From the NCBI RefSeq assembly GCF_036182465.1, contig NZ_CP108081.1, positions 10,416,001 to 10,480,000 on the forward strand: a DNA stretch of 64,000 nt. Reading direction: 5' to 3'. Position numbers and translations under genes: made by a program. Shown here one piece after another: positions 16,424 through 23,834 of the stretch; within the stretch, counting starts at the first letter, position 1; each line of letters starts with the position of its first letter. A model generated the notes under the pieces. That model was not told the DNA's origin, did not search any database, and worked only from the letters and a program-made list of their open reading frames with translations. This DNA comes from Streptomyces sp. NBC_00258. Lineage in GTDB: Bacteria > Actinomycetota > Actinomycetes > Streptomycetales > Streptomycetaceae.

Positions 16424-17821
16424 TCAGACGCGATGGGCGTCCGCGGCGCGGGCGGATGTCTTTGCGTCCTCTGCCTCGGGGCCGGCGTCGGCCTCCACAT
16501 CCGCGAGGTCGCGGTGCCGGGTCTCCTTCGCCACGCCCACCGCGATCAGCGTCAGCACGACCGCCCCGATCACGTACAGGGAGATCGGCGTGGAGCTGTC
16601 GTAGTCCGCAAGGAGCGCGGTCGCGATGAGCGGCGCGGGCGCACCCGCGGCGACCGACGCGAACTGGGCGCCGATCGAAGCGCCGGAGTAGCGCATACGG
16701 GTCGCGAACATCTCCGAGAAGAAGGCGGCCTGCGGCGCGTACATCGCCCCGTGCAGGACCAGGCCCACGGTCACGGCGAGGATCAGGTTCCCGAAACTCC
16801 CGGTGTCGATGAGCGAGAAGAACGGGAACATCCACAGACCGATACCGGCCGCGCCCAGCAGATACACCGGCCGACGGCCCACGCGGTCGGACAGCGCGCC
16901 CCACAGCGGGATGACCGCGAAGTGGACGGCGGAGGCGATGAGCACCGCGTTCAGCGCCGTCTGCTTGGACAGTCCGGCCGAGGTCGTGGCGTACACGAGG
17001 ATGAAGGCGGTGATCACGTAGTAGCTGATGTTCTCCGCCATGCGCGCGCCCATGGCGATCAGGACGTCCCGCCAGTGGTGGCGAAGCACGGACACCAGCG
17101 GCAGCTTCTCGGCGGCCCCGTCCTGGGTCGCCTTGCGCGTCTCGGCCTGTGCGAGGGCCGCCTTGAAGACAGGCGATTCATCGACGGACAGACGAATCCA
17201 CAAACCTACGATCACCAGCACACCCGACAGCAGGAACGGAATGCGCCAGCCCCAGGAGGTGAAGGCGGCGTCCGACAGGACGGCGGTCAGCAGCGACAGC
17301 ACGCCCGTCGCCAGCAACTGCCCGGCGGGCGCCCCGGTCTGCGGCCACGAGGCCCAGAAGCCGCGCCGCCGCGCGTCCCCGTGCTCCGACACGAGCAGGA
17401 CCGCGCCGCCCCACTCCCCGCCCAGCGCGAAGCCCTGCACCAGGCGCAGCACGGTCAGCAGCACCGGCGCCGCCGTACCGATGGTCGCGTGCGTCGGCAG
17501 CAGCCCGATCGCGAAGGTCGCCCCACCCATCAGCAGCAGACTCAGTACCAGCAGCTTCTTACGCCCGAGCCGGTCGCCGTAGTGCCCGAAGACAAGTGCC
17601 CCGAGCGGCCGCGCGGCGAAGCCCACCGCGTACGTCAGGAACGACAGCAACGTGCCGACGAGCGGGTCGGAACCCGGGAAGAACAGCTTGTTGAAGACGA
17701 GCGCGGCGGCGGATCCGTACAGGAAGAAGTCGTACCACTCGATGGTGGTGCCGATCAGGCTCGCGGCGACGATGCGCTTGAGGCTGGCGGGGGGTGGGGG
17801 AGCGGTTGCTGCGGAGGCCAT
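16424..17821 (-). CDS. MHS-family MFS transporter (metabolite:H+ symporter)
   Basis: A 465-residue, 12-TM protein. The family hallmark TTIEWYDFFLYG lies at the start of the first helix, followed by FGHYGDRLGRKKLLVLSLLLMG, the MFS loop 2-3 signature, and FALGGEWGGAVLL in helix 4. These fit the MHS group (KgtP, ShiA, ProP-like), which imports carboxylates and related metabolites. The ATG at 17821 has GGAAGTGG 5-12 nt upstream. It faces the PucR regulator and 3-hydroxybutyrate dehydrogenase, so it may import their substrate. Confidence 0.9.
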   Translation of the reverse strand: MASAATAPPPPASLKRIVAASLIGTTIEWYDFFLYGSAAALVFNKLFFPGSDPLVGTLLSFLTYAVGFAARPLGALVFGHYGDRLGRKKLLVLSLLLMGGATFAIGLLPTHATIGTAAPVLLTVLRLVQGFALGGEWGGAVLLVSEHGDARRRGFWASWPQTGAPAGQLLATGVLSLLTAVLSDAAFTSWGWRIPFLLSGVLVIVGLWIRLSVDESPVFKAALAQAETRKATQDGAAEKLPLVSVLRHHWRDVLIAMGARMAENISYYVITAFILVYATTSAGLSKQTALNAVLIASAVHFAVIPLWGALSDRVGRRPVYLLGAAGIGLWMFPFFSLIDTGSFGNLILAVTVGLVLHGAMYAPQAAFFSEMFATRMRYSGASIGAQFASVAAGAPAPLIATALLADYDSSTPISLYVIGAVVLTLIAVGVAKETRHRDLADVEADAGPEAEDAKTSARAADAHRV

Positions 17822-18213
17822 GTGCACCACTTCCGGTCTTCGGTGGGGACGGGTACGTGTCGGCACACCGTAGGAACGTGCAGGTCAACAGCACATGTGG
17901 TGGGACACCATAGTTCTGCGGCGAAGGGTGCGTTCGGCCCCCATGTCTCCGCCGGAGCGCGCAAGGGTCCGACGAACGGCGGAGCAGGCGTCTTCATGGG
18001 GCCGAGAAGGCACTCCACCGTCACGGATGCACCGTGTGCCCGGTCTTCACTGCGAAACGGGTGTGCGAGCCATGGCATCCGTGACGGTGGCCGGCGGTGT
18101 TCGATCTTCGGGCAGAGGCCGGGCCGACCGGCTACATCAGCCCGGAGGCCCGGCCGGACGACGGCCGCAGCCACCTGGACCGCACCACCGACACGGTGAT
18201 CGAGATCGTCCGG
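17822..18213. other. intergenic region of about 390 bp with a long inverted repeat
   Basis: It lies between the start of the MHS transporter and the end of galU, both on the minus strand. It contains the inverted repeat 18015-18090 and, at 17886-17913, short palindromes such as CACATGTG that could be part of the transporter promoter. Short open frames are present on both strands but none has family-like sequence. Confidence 0.5.
18015..18090. repeat. perfect 16-bp inverted repeat with 44-bp spacer
   Basis: CCACCGTCACGGATGC at 18015-18030 is matched exactly in inverse orientation by GCATCCGTGACGGTGG at 18075-18090. A shorter inner pair CCCG/CGGG lies in the spacer, so the RNA could form a long interrupted hairpin. 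It could be the galU terminator region, a small structured RNA or the remnant of a mobile element. No coding potential is seen between the arms. Confidence 0.75.
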
Positions 18214-19143
18214 TCAGTCGCTGGTTTCCGCCTCACGGCCGACGGGACGGTCGGCATCGAGTCCGGCGACCAGGCCGCGCAGGACGGGGCCGTACTCGGG
18301 GTGGGAGAGGGCGAACGCCATCTGGGCGACCAGGTAGTCGGCCGGGTTGCCGGTGTCGTACCAGCGGCCCTTGATGACCTGTCCGTACACCGCGCGGGTG
18401 GAGGCGTAGGCGTTGATGGCGTCGGTCAGATAGACCTCGCCGGTCCTGTGTTCGTACCAGCGGCGGGTCTGCTCACGCAGCTCGTCGATGATGCCGGGGG
18501 TCACGACGTAACCGCCGATGGCCGCGTACGACGACGGGGCGGCCTTGGGATCGGGCTTCTCGACCAGGCCGGTGATGCGCAGCTGGCCGTCCCCGAGGTC
18601 CTCCTTGACGATGGGCACGCCATAGCGCTGGGACTCGGTGGGGTCCATCGGCATCAGGGCCAGCACCGGGCAGCCGGTCTGCTCGTACGCGCGGATCAGC
18701 TGCTGGGCGCGGGGGACCTCGGCCACGAAGACGTCGTCGGGCCACAGCACGAGCACCGGCTCGTTGCCGAAGGCGCGGGCGGCGTTCAGTACCGGGGTGC
18801 CGTTGCCGTACGGGCCGTACTGGTCCAGGTAGGTGATGTGGCCCTGACGGGCCAGCTCCGCGACCTCCTCCACGGCGTCCGCGTAGCTCGTCTTGCCGTC
18901 CGCGCGGAGTTGCTCGACGAGGGCGGGGTTCGGGCGGAAGTGGTCCTGGATGAGGCTCTTGCCGCCGGACACGACGATGGTGATGTCGGTGATGCCGGAG
19001 TCCACCAGCTCGCGCACGGTGTGCTCGATGACCGGCTTGTCGCCGACCGGGAGCATCTCCTTCGGTGTCGCCTTCGTCAGCGGCAGCAGACGAGAGCCGA
19101 GTCCGGCGGCGGGGATCACTGCCCTGCGAATCGTCGGGGACAT
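18214..19143 (-). CDS. galU: UTP--glucose-1-phosphate uridylyltransferase
   Basis: A 309-residue cytosolic enzyme that makes UDP-glucose from UTP and glucose-1-phosphate. The nucleotidyltransferase signature GLGSRLLPLTKATPKEMLPV is at about residues 12-31, with VLWPDDVF (metal site), GLVEKPDP and RWYDTGNPADYL following, all typical of GalU. The ATG at 19143 has GAGAGA upstream; the residues encoded before it are not family-like. UDP-glucose feeds cell-wall glycans and trehalose. It is followed by the 390-bp gap. Confidence 0.95.
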   Translation of the reverse strand: MSPTIRRAVIPAAGLGSRLLPLTKATPKEMLPVGDKPVIEHTVRELVDSGITDITIVVSGGKSLIQDHFRPNPALVEQLRADGKTSYADAVEEVAELARQGHITYLDQYGPYGNGTPVLNAARAFGNEPVLVLWPDDVFVAEVPRAQQLIRAYEQTGCPVLALMPMDPTESQRYGVPIVKEDLGDGQLRITGLVEKPDPKAAPSSYAAIGGYVVTPGIIDELREQTRRWYEHRTGEVYLTDAINAYASTRAVYGQVIKGRWYDTGNPADYLVAQMAFALSHPEYGPVLRGLVAGLDADRPVGREAETSD

Positions 19144-19217
19144 CAAGGTCTCTCTCGGTCGAGCGGCACACCGCACCGGCCGGCACGGCACACGCCGACG
19201 CTACCAACGCTCACGGC

Positions 19218-19853
19218 TCAGGCCGACGTCGCGTAGACGACGAGGTTGTTCACCGGGTGGCCCTGGGCGTCGAAGTCTCCGTCGCAGGTGACCAGTCGCA
19301 GGGCGCGGTCCTTCGTCGGGCCGTAGACCTTCTGGGTGGGGAAGGAGTCCTTGCTGACGCTCTCGGTGTCCGTGACCGTGAAGTGCGCCGATTCCCCGCG
19401 GTCGTTGGTGACGGTGATGTCCGCGCCCTTGGCGATCTTCTTGAGGTCGTGGAAGACGGCCTTGCCGAAGCGGGTGTCGTTGTGGCCGATGATCACGGCG
19501 GGACCGACTTCACCGGGCACGGAGCCGCCGATGTACCAACCGGCGGTCATGCCCTTCTCGGCCGGGGGGACCTCCACGGTTCCGTCCGTGTTGCGACCGA
19601 GCTCCATCAGGGAACTAGTGACCCCTATCGAGGGGATGGCGACTTCGGTGGGGACGGCCGGCTCCGTGGCCTCCGGAGCGCCCGGTGAGGCGGTGCCGGC
19701 GGCGGCAGGGGTGTTCGGGGAGGCCGGGGCAGGCTTGTCGGGAGCGGACGAACAGCCGGTGAGCACGGTGAGGACCACGGGTACGACGAGGGCGAGGCGG
19801 GCAAGGGCCGGCAGGGTGCCGAAGCCCCCTACCGGATGGGGTGCAGGTGACAC
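19218..19853 (-). CDS. class F sortase, probably lipid- or membrane-anchored
   Basis: A 211-residue protein from the preferred GTG at 19853. A signal/anchor segment (LARLALVVPVVLTVLTGCSS) contains a lipobox-like LTGC, then a Pro/Ala/Thr linker, then a sortase domain with catalytic His124 (IGHNDT) and Cys190 (LVTCDG) and the ending NNLVVYATSA. Class F sortases are actinobacterial; their substrates are poorly defined. The GTG has GGAG 6 nt upstream. An ATG at 19916 in the same frame is the usual alternative, but it lies only 5 nt after a strong hairpin and has no ribosome binding site. The next gene upstream on this strand is a surface protein. Confidence 0.85.
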   Translation of the reverse strand: MSPAPHPVGGFGTLPALARLALVVPVVLTVLTGCSSAPDKPAPASPNTPAAAGTASPGAPEATEPAVPTEVAIPSIGVTSSLMELGRNTDGTVEVPPAEKGMTAGWYIGGSVPGEVGPAVIIGHNDTRFGKAVFHDLKKIAKGADITVTNDRGESAHFTVTDTESVSKDSFPTQKVYGPTKDRALRLVTCDGDFDAQGHPVNNLVVYATSA

Positions 19854-19921
19854 AACGGACTCCAGAGCAGAACCAGCGGAACCAAGGGACCTGAACGACT
19901 GCGGGACCAGGCGCATACGAG

Positions 19922-19951
19922 GTGGCGCCGCCCGGAGGAGGGCGGCGCCAC
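19922..19951 (-). terminator. intercistronic hairpin between the surface protein and sortase
   Basis: A perfect 12-bp stem (19922-19933 with 19940-19951) with a 6-nt loop. It lies between two genes read on the minus strand, so it would end or attenuate the surface-protein transcript before the sortase. No T-run follows, as is usual in Streptomyces. Confidence 0.65.
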
Positions 19952-19980
19952 TGTTGTGCCTGGTGGGGCTGTGCCGATCG

Positions 19981-20340
19981 TCAGCCGTTGTGGCGTCCGG
20001 CGGCGCGGCGGCGCAGGACGATGGTGCCGGCGCCCGCGAGCAGCAGAGCGCCGGTGGCCGAACCCACGAGGGTGGCGGTTCCGGTGTTTTCGGCCGGGGC
20101 CTCGCCCGCGGCGACGCCGCCCTTCGGAAGGTCCTTGGCAGCCGCGGCCTTCCTGGCTTCGAGTTCCTTCGCCTTCTTGGCGTCCTCGGCCTTCTTCTCG
20201 GCCGCGGTCTTGTCTTCTCCGGTCGCCGCGGTCGGAGTGGGGGTCGGGTCGTCGGCGACGGCCGCGCCGACCGGGACGAGCATCGCGCCGGTCGCGACGG
20301 CGGTCAGAACGGCGAAACGCAGGGTGAGATGGCGGGACAT
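19981..20340 (-). CDS. small secreted, C-terminally anchored surface protein
   Basis: A 119-residue protein. A signal peptide (LRFAVLTAVATGAMLVPVGA, cleavage near AVA-DD at 29-30) precedes a Thr/Pro stretch, a Lys/Ala/Glu-rich probably helical section (about 42-70) and a sorting-signal-like C-terminus: AENTG at 83-87, a hydrophobic segment (88-109) and the basic tail RRRAAGRHNG. The layout matches sortase substrates, although AENTG differs from LPxTG and from the LAxTG used by Streptomyces class E sortases. The ATG at 20340 has GGAGCG upstream. The neighbouring sortase is a candidate partner. Confidence 0.8.
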   Translation of the reverse strand: MSRHLTLRFAVLTAVATGAMLVPVGAAVADDPTPTPTAATGEDKTAAEKKAEDAKKAKELEARKAAAAKDLPKGGVAAGEAPAENTGTATLVGSATGALLLAGAGTIVLRRRAAGRHNG

Positions 20341-20463
20341 GTATCGCTCCAGTTCCAGCCCGGCCTTGGTGGTACCTGGTTGGCGAGCCGCACCAGGTTC
20401 CGGGCATGGCCCCACACTTGCGCCCACTTGTGAAGAAGCTGTCAGAAGGTCATGGTCATCGCA

Positions 20464-22560
20464 TCAGGGCTGTCCAGGGGTCTCCCCGGCCCCCTGAATT
20501 CCGCGTTCCTTCGTGGTCCCTTCCGGGGCCGTGGAAGCCGTCTCGTCCCGCGTGACCGGCAGCCACAGGGTGAAGACCGAGCCCTGTCCCTCCGTGCTCA
20601 CCACGCTCGCCGTGCCACCGTGGGCCTCGGCGAGCTTGAGGACGATCGCCAGGCCGAGGCCGCTGCCGCCGGTGCTCCGGTTGCGGGACTTCTCCGCCCG
20701 CCAGAAGCGGTCGAACACATGGGGGACGTCGTCCGCGGGGATGCCGCTGCCGGTGTCGGACACCTCCACGGCCACCTGGTCCCCTGAGTCGGTCACGTAC
20801 GAGCGCAGTGTCACCCTGCCACCGGACGGTGTGTGGCGTACGGCGTTGGAGACCAGGTTGCTCGTGGCCTGCCGCAGCCGTACGGGGTCGGCGTCGAGCA
20901 GTGGTGGTCCAGGGGCGTCGGGCGGCGCCGCGGAGACCGCCAGGGTGACACCCGCGGTCTCGGCCAGACCCTGGTGCGCCGCGGCGACCTGGCCGAGCAG
21001 GTCGTCCACACGTACCGGCTCCAGATGCAGGCGCAGCGCGCCCACGTCGGCCGCCCCCAGGTCCTGCAGATCGTTGACGATGTGCTGAAGCTGTACCGCC
21101 TCCTCGTGCAGCGAGGAGACGAACGCCGGGTCAGGTTCGGCCAGACCGTCCTGTGCCGCCTCCAGCCAGCCACGGATATTGCTCAGCGGGGTACGCAGTT
21201 CATGGGCGACGTCGCTGACCATCACCTTGCGCTGCTCCTCCAGCCGCGCCCGGTGTGCGGCCATGTCGTTGAAGGCCGCCGCCAGCCGTCCGATCTCGTT
21301 GTCCGAGCCGACCGGCACGGGCGCCGAGTCCATGCCGTCCCGCATCCGCTGGGCGGCGCCGGTGAGCGCGTGCAACGGACGTACGAGCCGGGCTCCGGCG
21401 ATCACCGAGGCGCCGACGGTGAGGGCGAGGACCAGGGCCGTGACCCCGGCGATGCGTGCGGTGTTGGCCGGTGAGAGATCGAAACCGGGCACGCCGGCGG
21501 CCTCGGTGCTGTCGATGAACAGCAGCGCGGGCGCCGCGACATAGGACGTGAGCTGTTCACGGCGGGCGCTGCCGACACAGGCGGCTATTGCCCGGTCGTG
21601 CTTGCTGCTGTGAGCCGGAGGCAGGCGCCCGTCGTCGGTCGCCCTCTCCTTGGTCGCCCTCGCCAGCGCAGCCTTCTCCTCGACCGCCTTCTGCTCCGCG
21701 GCCCGCTGCTGGGCATCCGCCTCCTGCTTGCTGAGGCCGGTCGTGGGAAGCGCGGCCGGTAGGCCGGTGTCCGTGCCTCCCGACCCGTATCCCCGGTCCC
21801 AGGACAGGTCCAGGTTCAGTTTCACGCCCGTGCGGCCCTGCCGCTTCAGACAGGCGTCGGTCAGTTGGTTCAGCGCGCGCAGGGCCTTCTTCTCGGTCGG
21901 CGTGGGACCGGCCGCGTAGGACGTCAGGCACTTCACTTCCATGGAGCGGTCGGTCTCACTGCTCACGAACTGGACGCGGGACCGCCCGCTCGGGCTCTCG
22001 ACGATGTCCGCGGCGATGCCCGCCGCACCGAGGCACTCCGCGCTGTCGGCGCTGGCCTTCCGCAGGAGCGTACGTTCCTGCGCGGGCAGCAGGAACGGCC
22101 CCACCGCGCGTGGATCGACGCGGTCCGCGCCCGCGGAGGCGGTGTCGGGCACCAGCACGGTGTCGACGGACAGCGGGTCGACGACCGCCGAGGCCTGCGG
22201 TGGCAGCGGGGCGGCGGGCGAGGTGCCGTTCGAGTCGTCGGAGGAGTCGAAGAGCGGTCGCTTGTCCTGGGTGGTCAGCACGATCCGGCGCTGGGACTTC
22301 CCGGCCAGTTCGCGCACGGTGCCGTCGACGCCCTCCCAGCTCGGGTGGGTCGCCGCGTAACCCAGCAGGGTGTTGTAGATCTCGGCGTCGGCGCTGAGGT
22401 TCTGGCCCTGCTCCTGGCGGATCGCGCCGGAGGTCGTCTGCACGGCGAGCCAGGCGGTGGCGGCGACCGAGCACGAGGCCACCAGTGCCGACACGGTCAG
22501 CAGCCGCCCGAGCAGGCTCTTGCGGAGCGGCAGCCGCGCCCGCTCGTCACGACGACGCAT
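20464..22560 (-). CDS. sensor histidine kinase with large extracytoplasmic domain
   Basis: A 698-residue kinase. TM1 is at about 16-38, an unusually large sensor region spans about 39-368, TM2 is at about 370-390, then HAMP, the HisKA box with His453 (VAHELRTPLSNIRGW), and HATPase_c motifs (LVSNAVRHTPSGG, DTGSGIPADDV, GGSGLGLAI). The sensor carries four cysteines (AECLG, VKCLT, DACLK, AACVG) and an Ala/Glu/Lys-rich likely coiled-coil near 275-310. Its start overlaps the response-regulator stop by 14 bp, so the pair is translationally coupled. The signal is unknown. Confidence 0.92.
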   Translation of the reverse strand: MRRRDERARLPLRKSLLGRLLTVSALVASCSVAATAWLAVQTTSGAIRQEQGQNLSADAEIYNTLLGYAATHPSWEGVDGTVRELAGKSQRRIVLTTQDKRPLFDSSDDSNGTSPAAPLPPQASAVVDPLSVDTVLVPDTASAGADRVDPRAVGPFLLPAQERTLLRKASADSAECLGAAGIAADIVESPSGRSRVQFVSSETDRSMEVKCLTSYAAGPTPTEKKALRALNQLTDACLKRQGRTGVKLNLDLSWDRGYGSGGTDTGLPAALPTTGLSKQEADAQQRAAEQKAVEEKAALARATKERATDDGRLPPAHSSKHDRAIAACVGSARREQLTSYVAAPALLFIDSTEAAGVPGFDLSPANTARIAGVTALVLALTVGASVIAGARLVRPLHALTGAAQRMRDGMDSAPVPVGSDNEIGRLAAAFNDMAAHRARLEEQRKVMVSDVAHELRTPLSNIRGWLEAAQDGLAEPDPAFVSSLHEEAVQLQHIVNDLQDLGAADVGALRLHLEPVRVDDLLGQVAAAHQGLAETAGVTLAVSAAPPDAPGPPLLDADPVRLRQATSNLVSNAVRHTPSGGRVTLRSYVTDSGDQVAVEVSDTGSGIPADDVPHVFDRFWRAEKSRNRSTGGSGLGLAIVLKLAEAHGGTASVVSTEGQGSVFTLWLPVTRDETASTAPEGTTKERGIQGAGETPGQP

Positions 22561-23308
22561 GGCGCTCGTTCCTCGCGTTCGTCCTCGCGGGATCCGTCAG
22601 CTTGTAGCCGACGCCGAAAACGGTGAGCAGCCGGTCCGGCCGCCGCGGGGCGCGCTCGATCTTCTTGCGCAGATTCATGACGTGTACGTCGACGGTGCGG
22701 CCGCTGATGTACTTGTCGAAGCCGTGCAGTTCCTCCAGGAGCCGCTGCCGGGTGAAGACCCGGTCGGGCTCCGCCGCCATCGCGGCCAGGATGCGGAACT
22801 CGCCGGGCGTGCACACGACCGGCGTCCCCCCGACCGACACCTCGTGCCGGGCCGGATCGACTCTGAGCGTGCCCACCGACAGCGCCCCGTCCCCGGCGGC
22901 GGACGAGGGGTCAGGGGCGGCGGTGGCCGACCCGTCGGAGCTCCGGTTGCGGCGCAGGAGCGTACGCACCCGGGCCACCAGCTCACGCGGACTGAACGGC
23001 TTGGTCACGTAGTCGTCGGCACCGAGGTCCAGGCCGAGCAGCAGATCGTCCTCGGTACTGCGGGCCGTCAGCATCATCACCAGCACTTCACGGCCCTCGG
23101 CGCGCAGGATCCGTACCACGTCGAGGCCGTCGGCCCGGGGCATCATCACATCGAGGACGAGCAGGTCGGGTTCTCTGCGCCGAACCTGCTCAAGAGCCGT
23201 ACGGCCGTCTTCCACGACCGTCACCGTGTGTCCCTCGTGCTCCAGATAACGGCGCACCAGTTCGGCCTGCTTCGTGTCGTCTTCAGCGACCATGATGTTT
23301 GCGCACAC
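22547..23308 (-). CDS. OmpR/PhoB-family response regulator
   Basis: A 253-residue regulator. The receiver domain has acidic residues at 10-11 (AEDD), the phospho-acceptor Asp53 in LLVLDVMMP, a Thr in LTARS and Lys in VTKPFSP. A C-terminal winged helix (about 150-240) contains FTRQRLLEELHGFDKYISGR and VDVHVMNLRKKIE. It pairs with the downstream overlapping kinase. The GTG at 23308 is preferred because TACGAT lies exactly 6 nt upstream; an ATG at 23293 is possible. Confidence 0.92.
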   Translation of the reverse strand: MCANIMVAEDDTKQAELVRRYLEHEGHTVTVVEDGRTALEQVRRREPDLLVLDVMMPRADGLDVVRILRAEGREVLVMMLTARSTEDDLLLGLDLGADDYVTKPFSPRELVARVRTLLRRNRSSDGSATAAPDPSSAAGDGALSVGTLRVDPARHEVSVGGTPVVCTPGEFRILAAMAAEPDRVFTRQRLLEELHGFDKYISGRTVDVHVMNLRKKIERAPRRPDRLLTVFGVGYKLTDPARTNARNERHASS

Positions 23309-23834
23309 GCCGGGATCGTAACGAGCGTGGAGCCGGGGACGGTGGTAAGTGACCTTTTCAGGCGGGGAGTTCAGGCCACGGCCGTGAAGCCGGACCGCTC
23401 CGGCGCGGTCACGGCGACAGCCCGTCGGCCGACGGCCGGCACGTGCTCGCCGCGCGGCTTCCCGTACGTCCGCGCGCTCGCGTCGGCGGGACAGCCCGGC
23501 CCGGCCGCGTACGCCGTCGAGGAGATGTCCGCCTACACCAATCACGTCGGCCCGGTCGCCGAGGGGATCGGGCCGACGGAGGAGCGCCCCGAGAACGCCC
23601 CGCGGGTCTTCACGCGCCTGGCCAGACCGCGGCCGTCATCCCGACGGATGACCGGGGCGGGCGCCGGCGGGCGGGCACGTTCCTCGTACGAACCCACAGG
23701 ACTCGGCAGCGGATGCAGTCGCCGCCCCCCCCGGAGACAGCACTGGCGTCCGTTTGGCGCGCACATGCGGAGGAACCGCGGGATGCTGAGGGGGAGCGCT
23801 GCCCGTGACCTGACGAACAGTGGTGGTGAGCGCC
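23309..23834. other. 526-bp divergent intergenic region
   Basis: It lies between the two-component operon and the LuxR-type regulator. It holds the leaderless promoter above and a perfect 10-bp inverted repeat, CGTCGGCCCG (23545-23554) with CGGGCCGACG (23569-23578). On the plus strand at about 23380-23640 one frame reads ALASAGQPGPAAYAVEEMSA and on to VFTRLARP, protein-like but without a start or a recognised family. It may be a gene remnant. Confidence 0.4.
23315..23320 (-). promoter_or_regulatory. candidate leaderless -10 (TACGAT) of the two-component operon
   Basis: Minus-strand TACGAT, spacer CCCGGC, then the GTG at 23308. No Shine-Dalgarno precedes this start. Confidence 0.5.

Noticed and set aside
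18097..18260. Plus-strand frame beginning FDLRAEAGPTGYISPEARPD
   Set aside because: It runs into the antisense of galU and has no family match or ribosome binding site; its first part lies just after the inverted repeat.
23380..23640. Possible plus-strand gene fragment before the LuxR-type regulator
   Set aside because: One stretch looks protein-like, but it has no start, no ribosome binding site and no recognised family, so it is mentioned only under the intergenic region.
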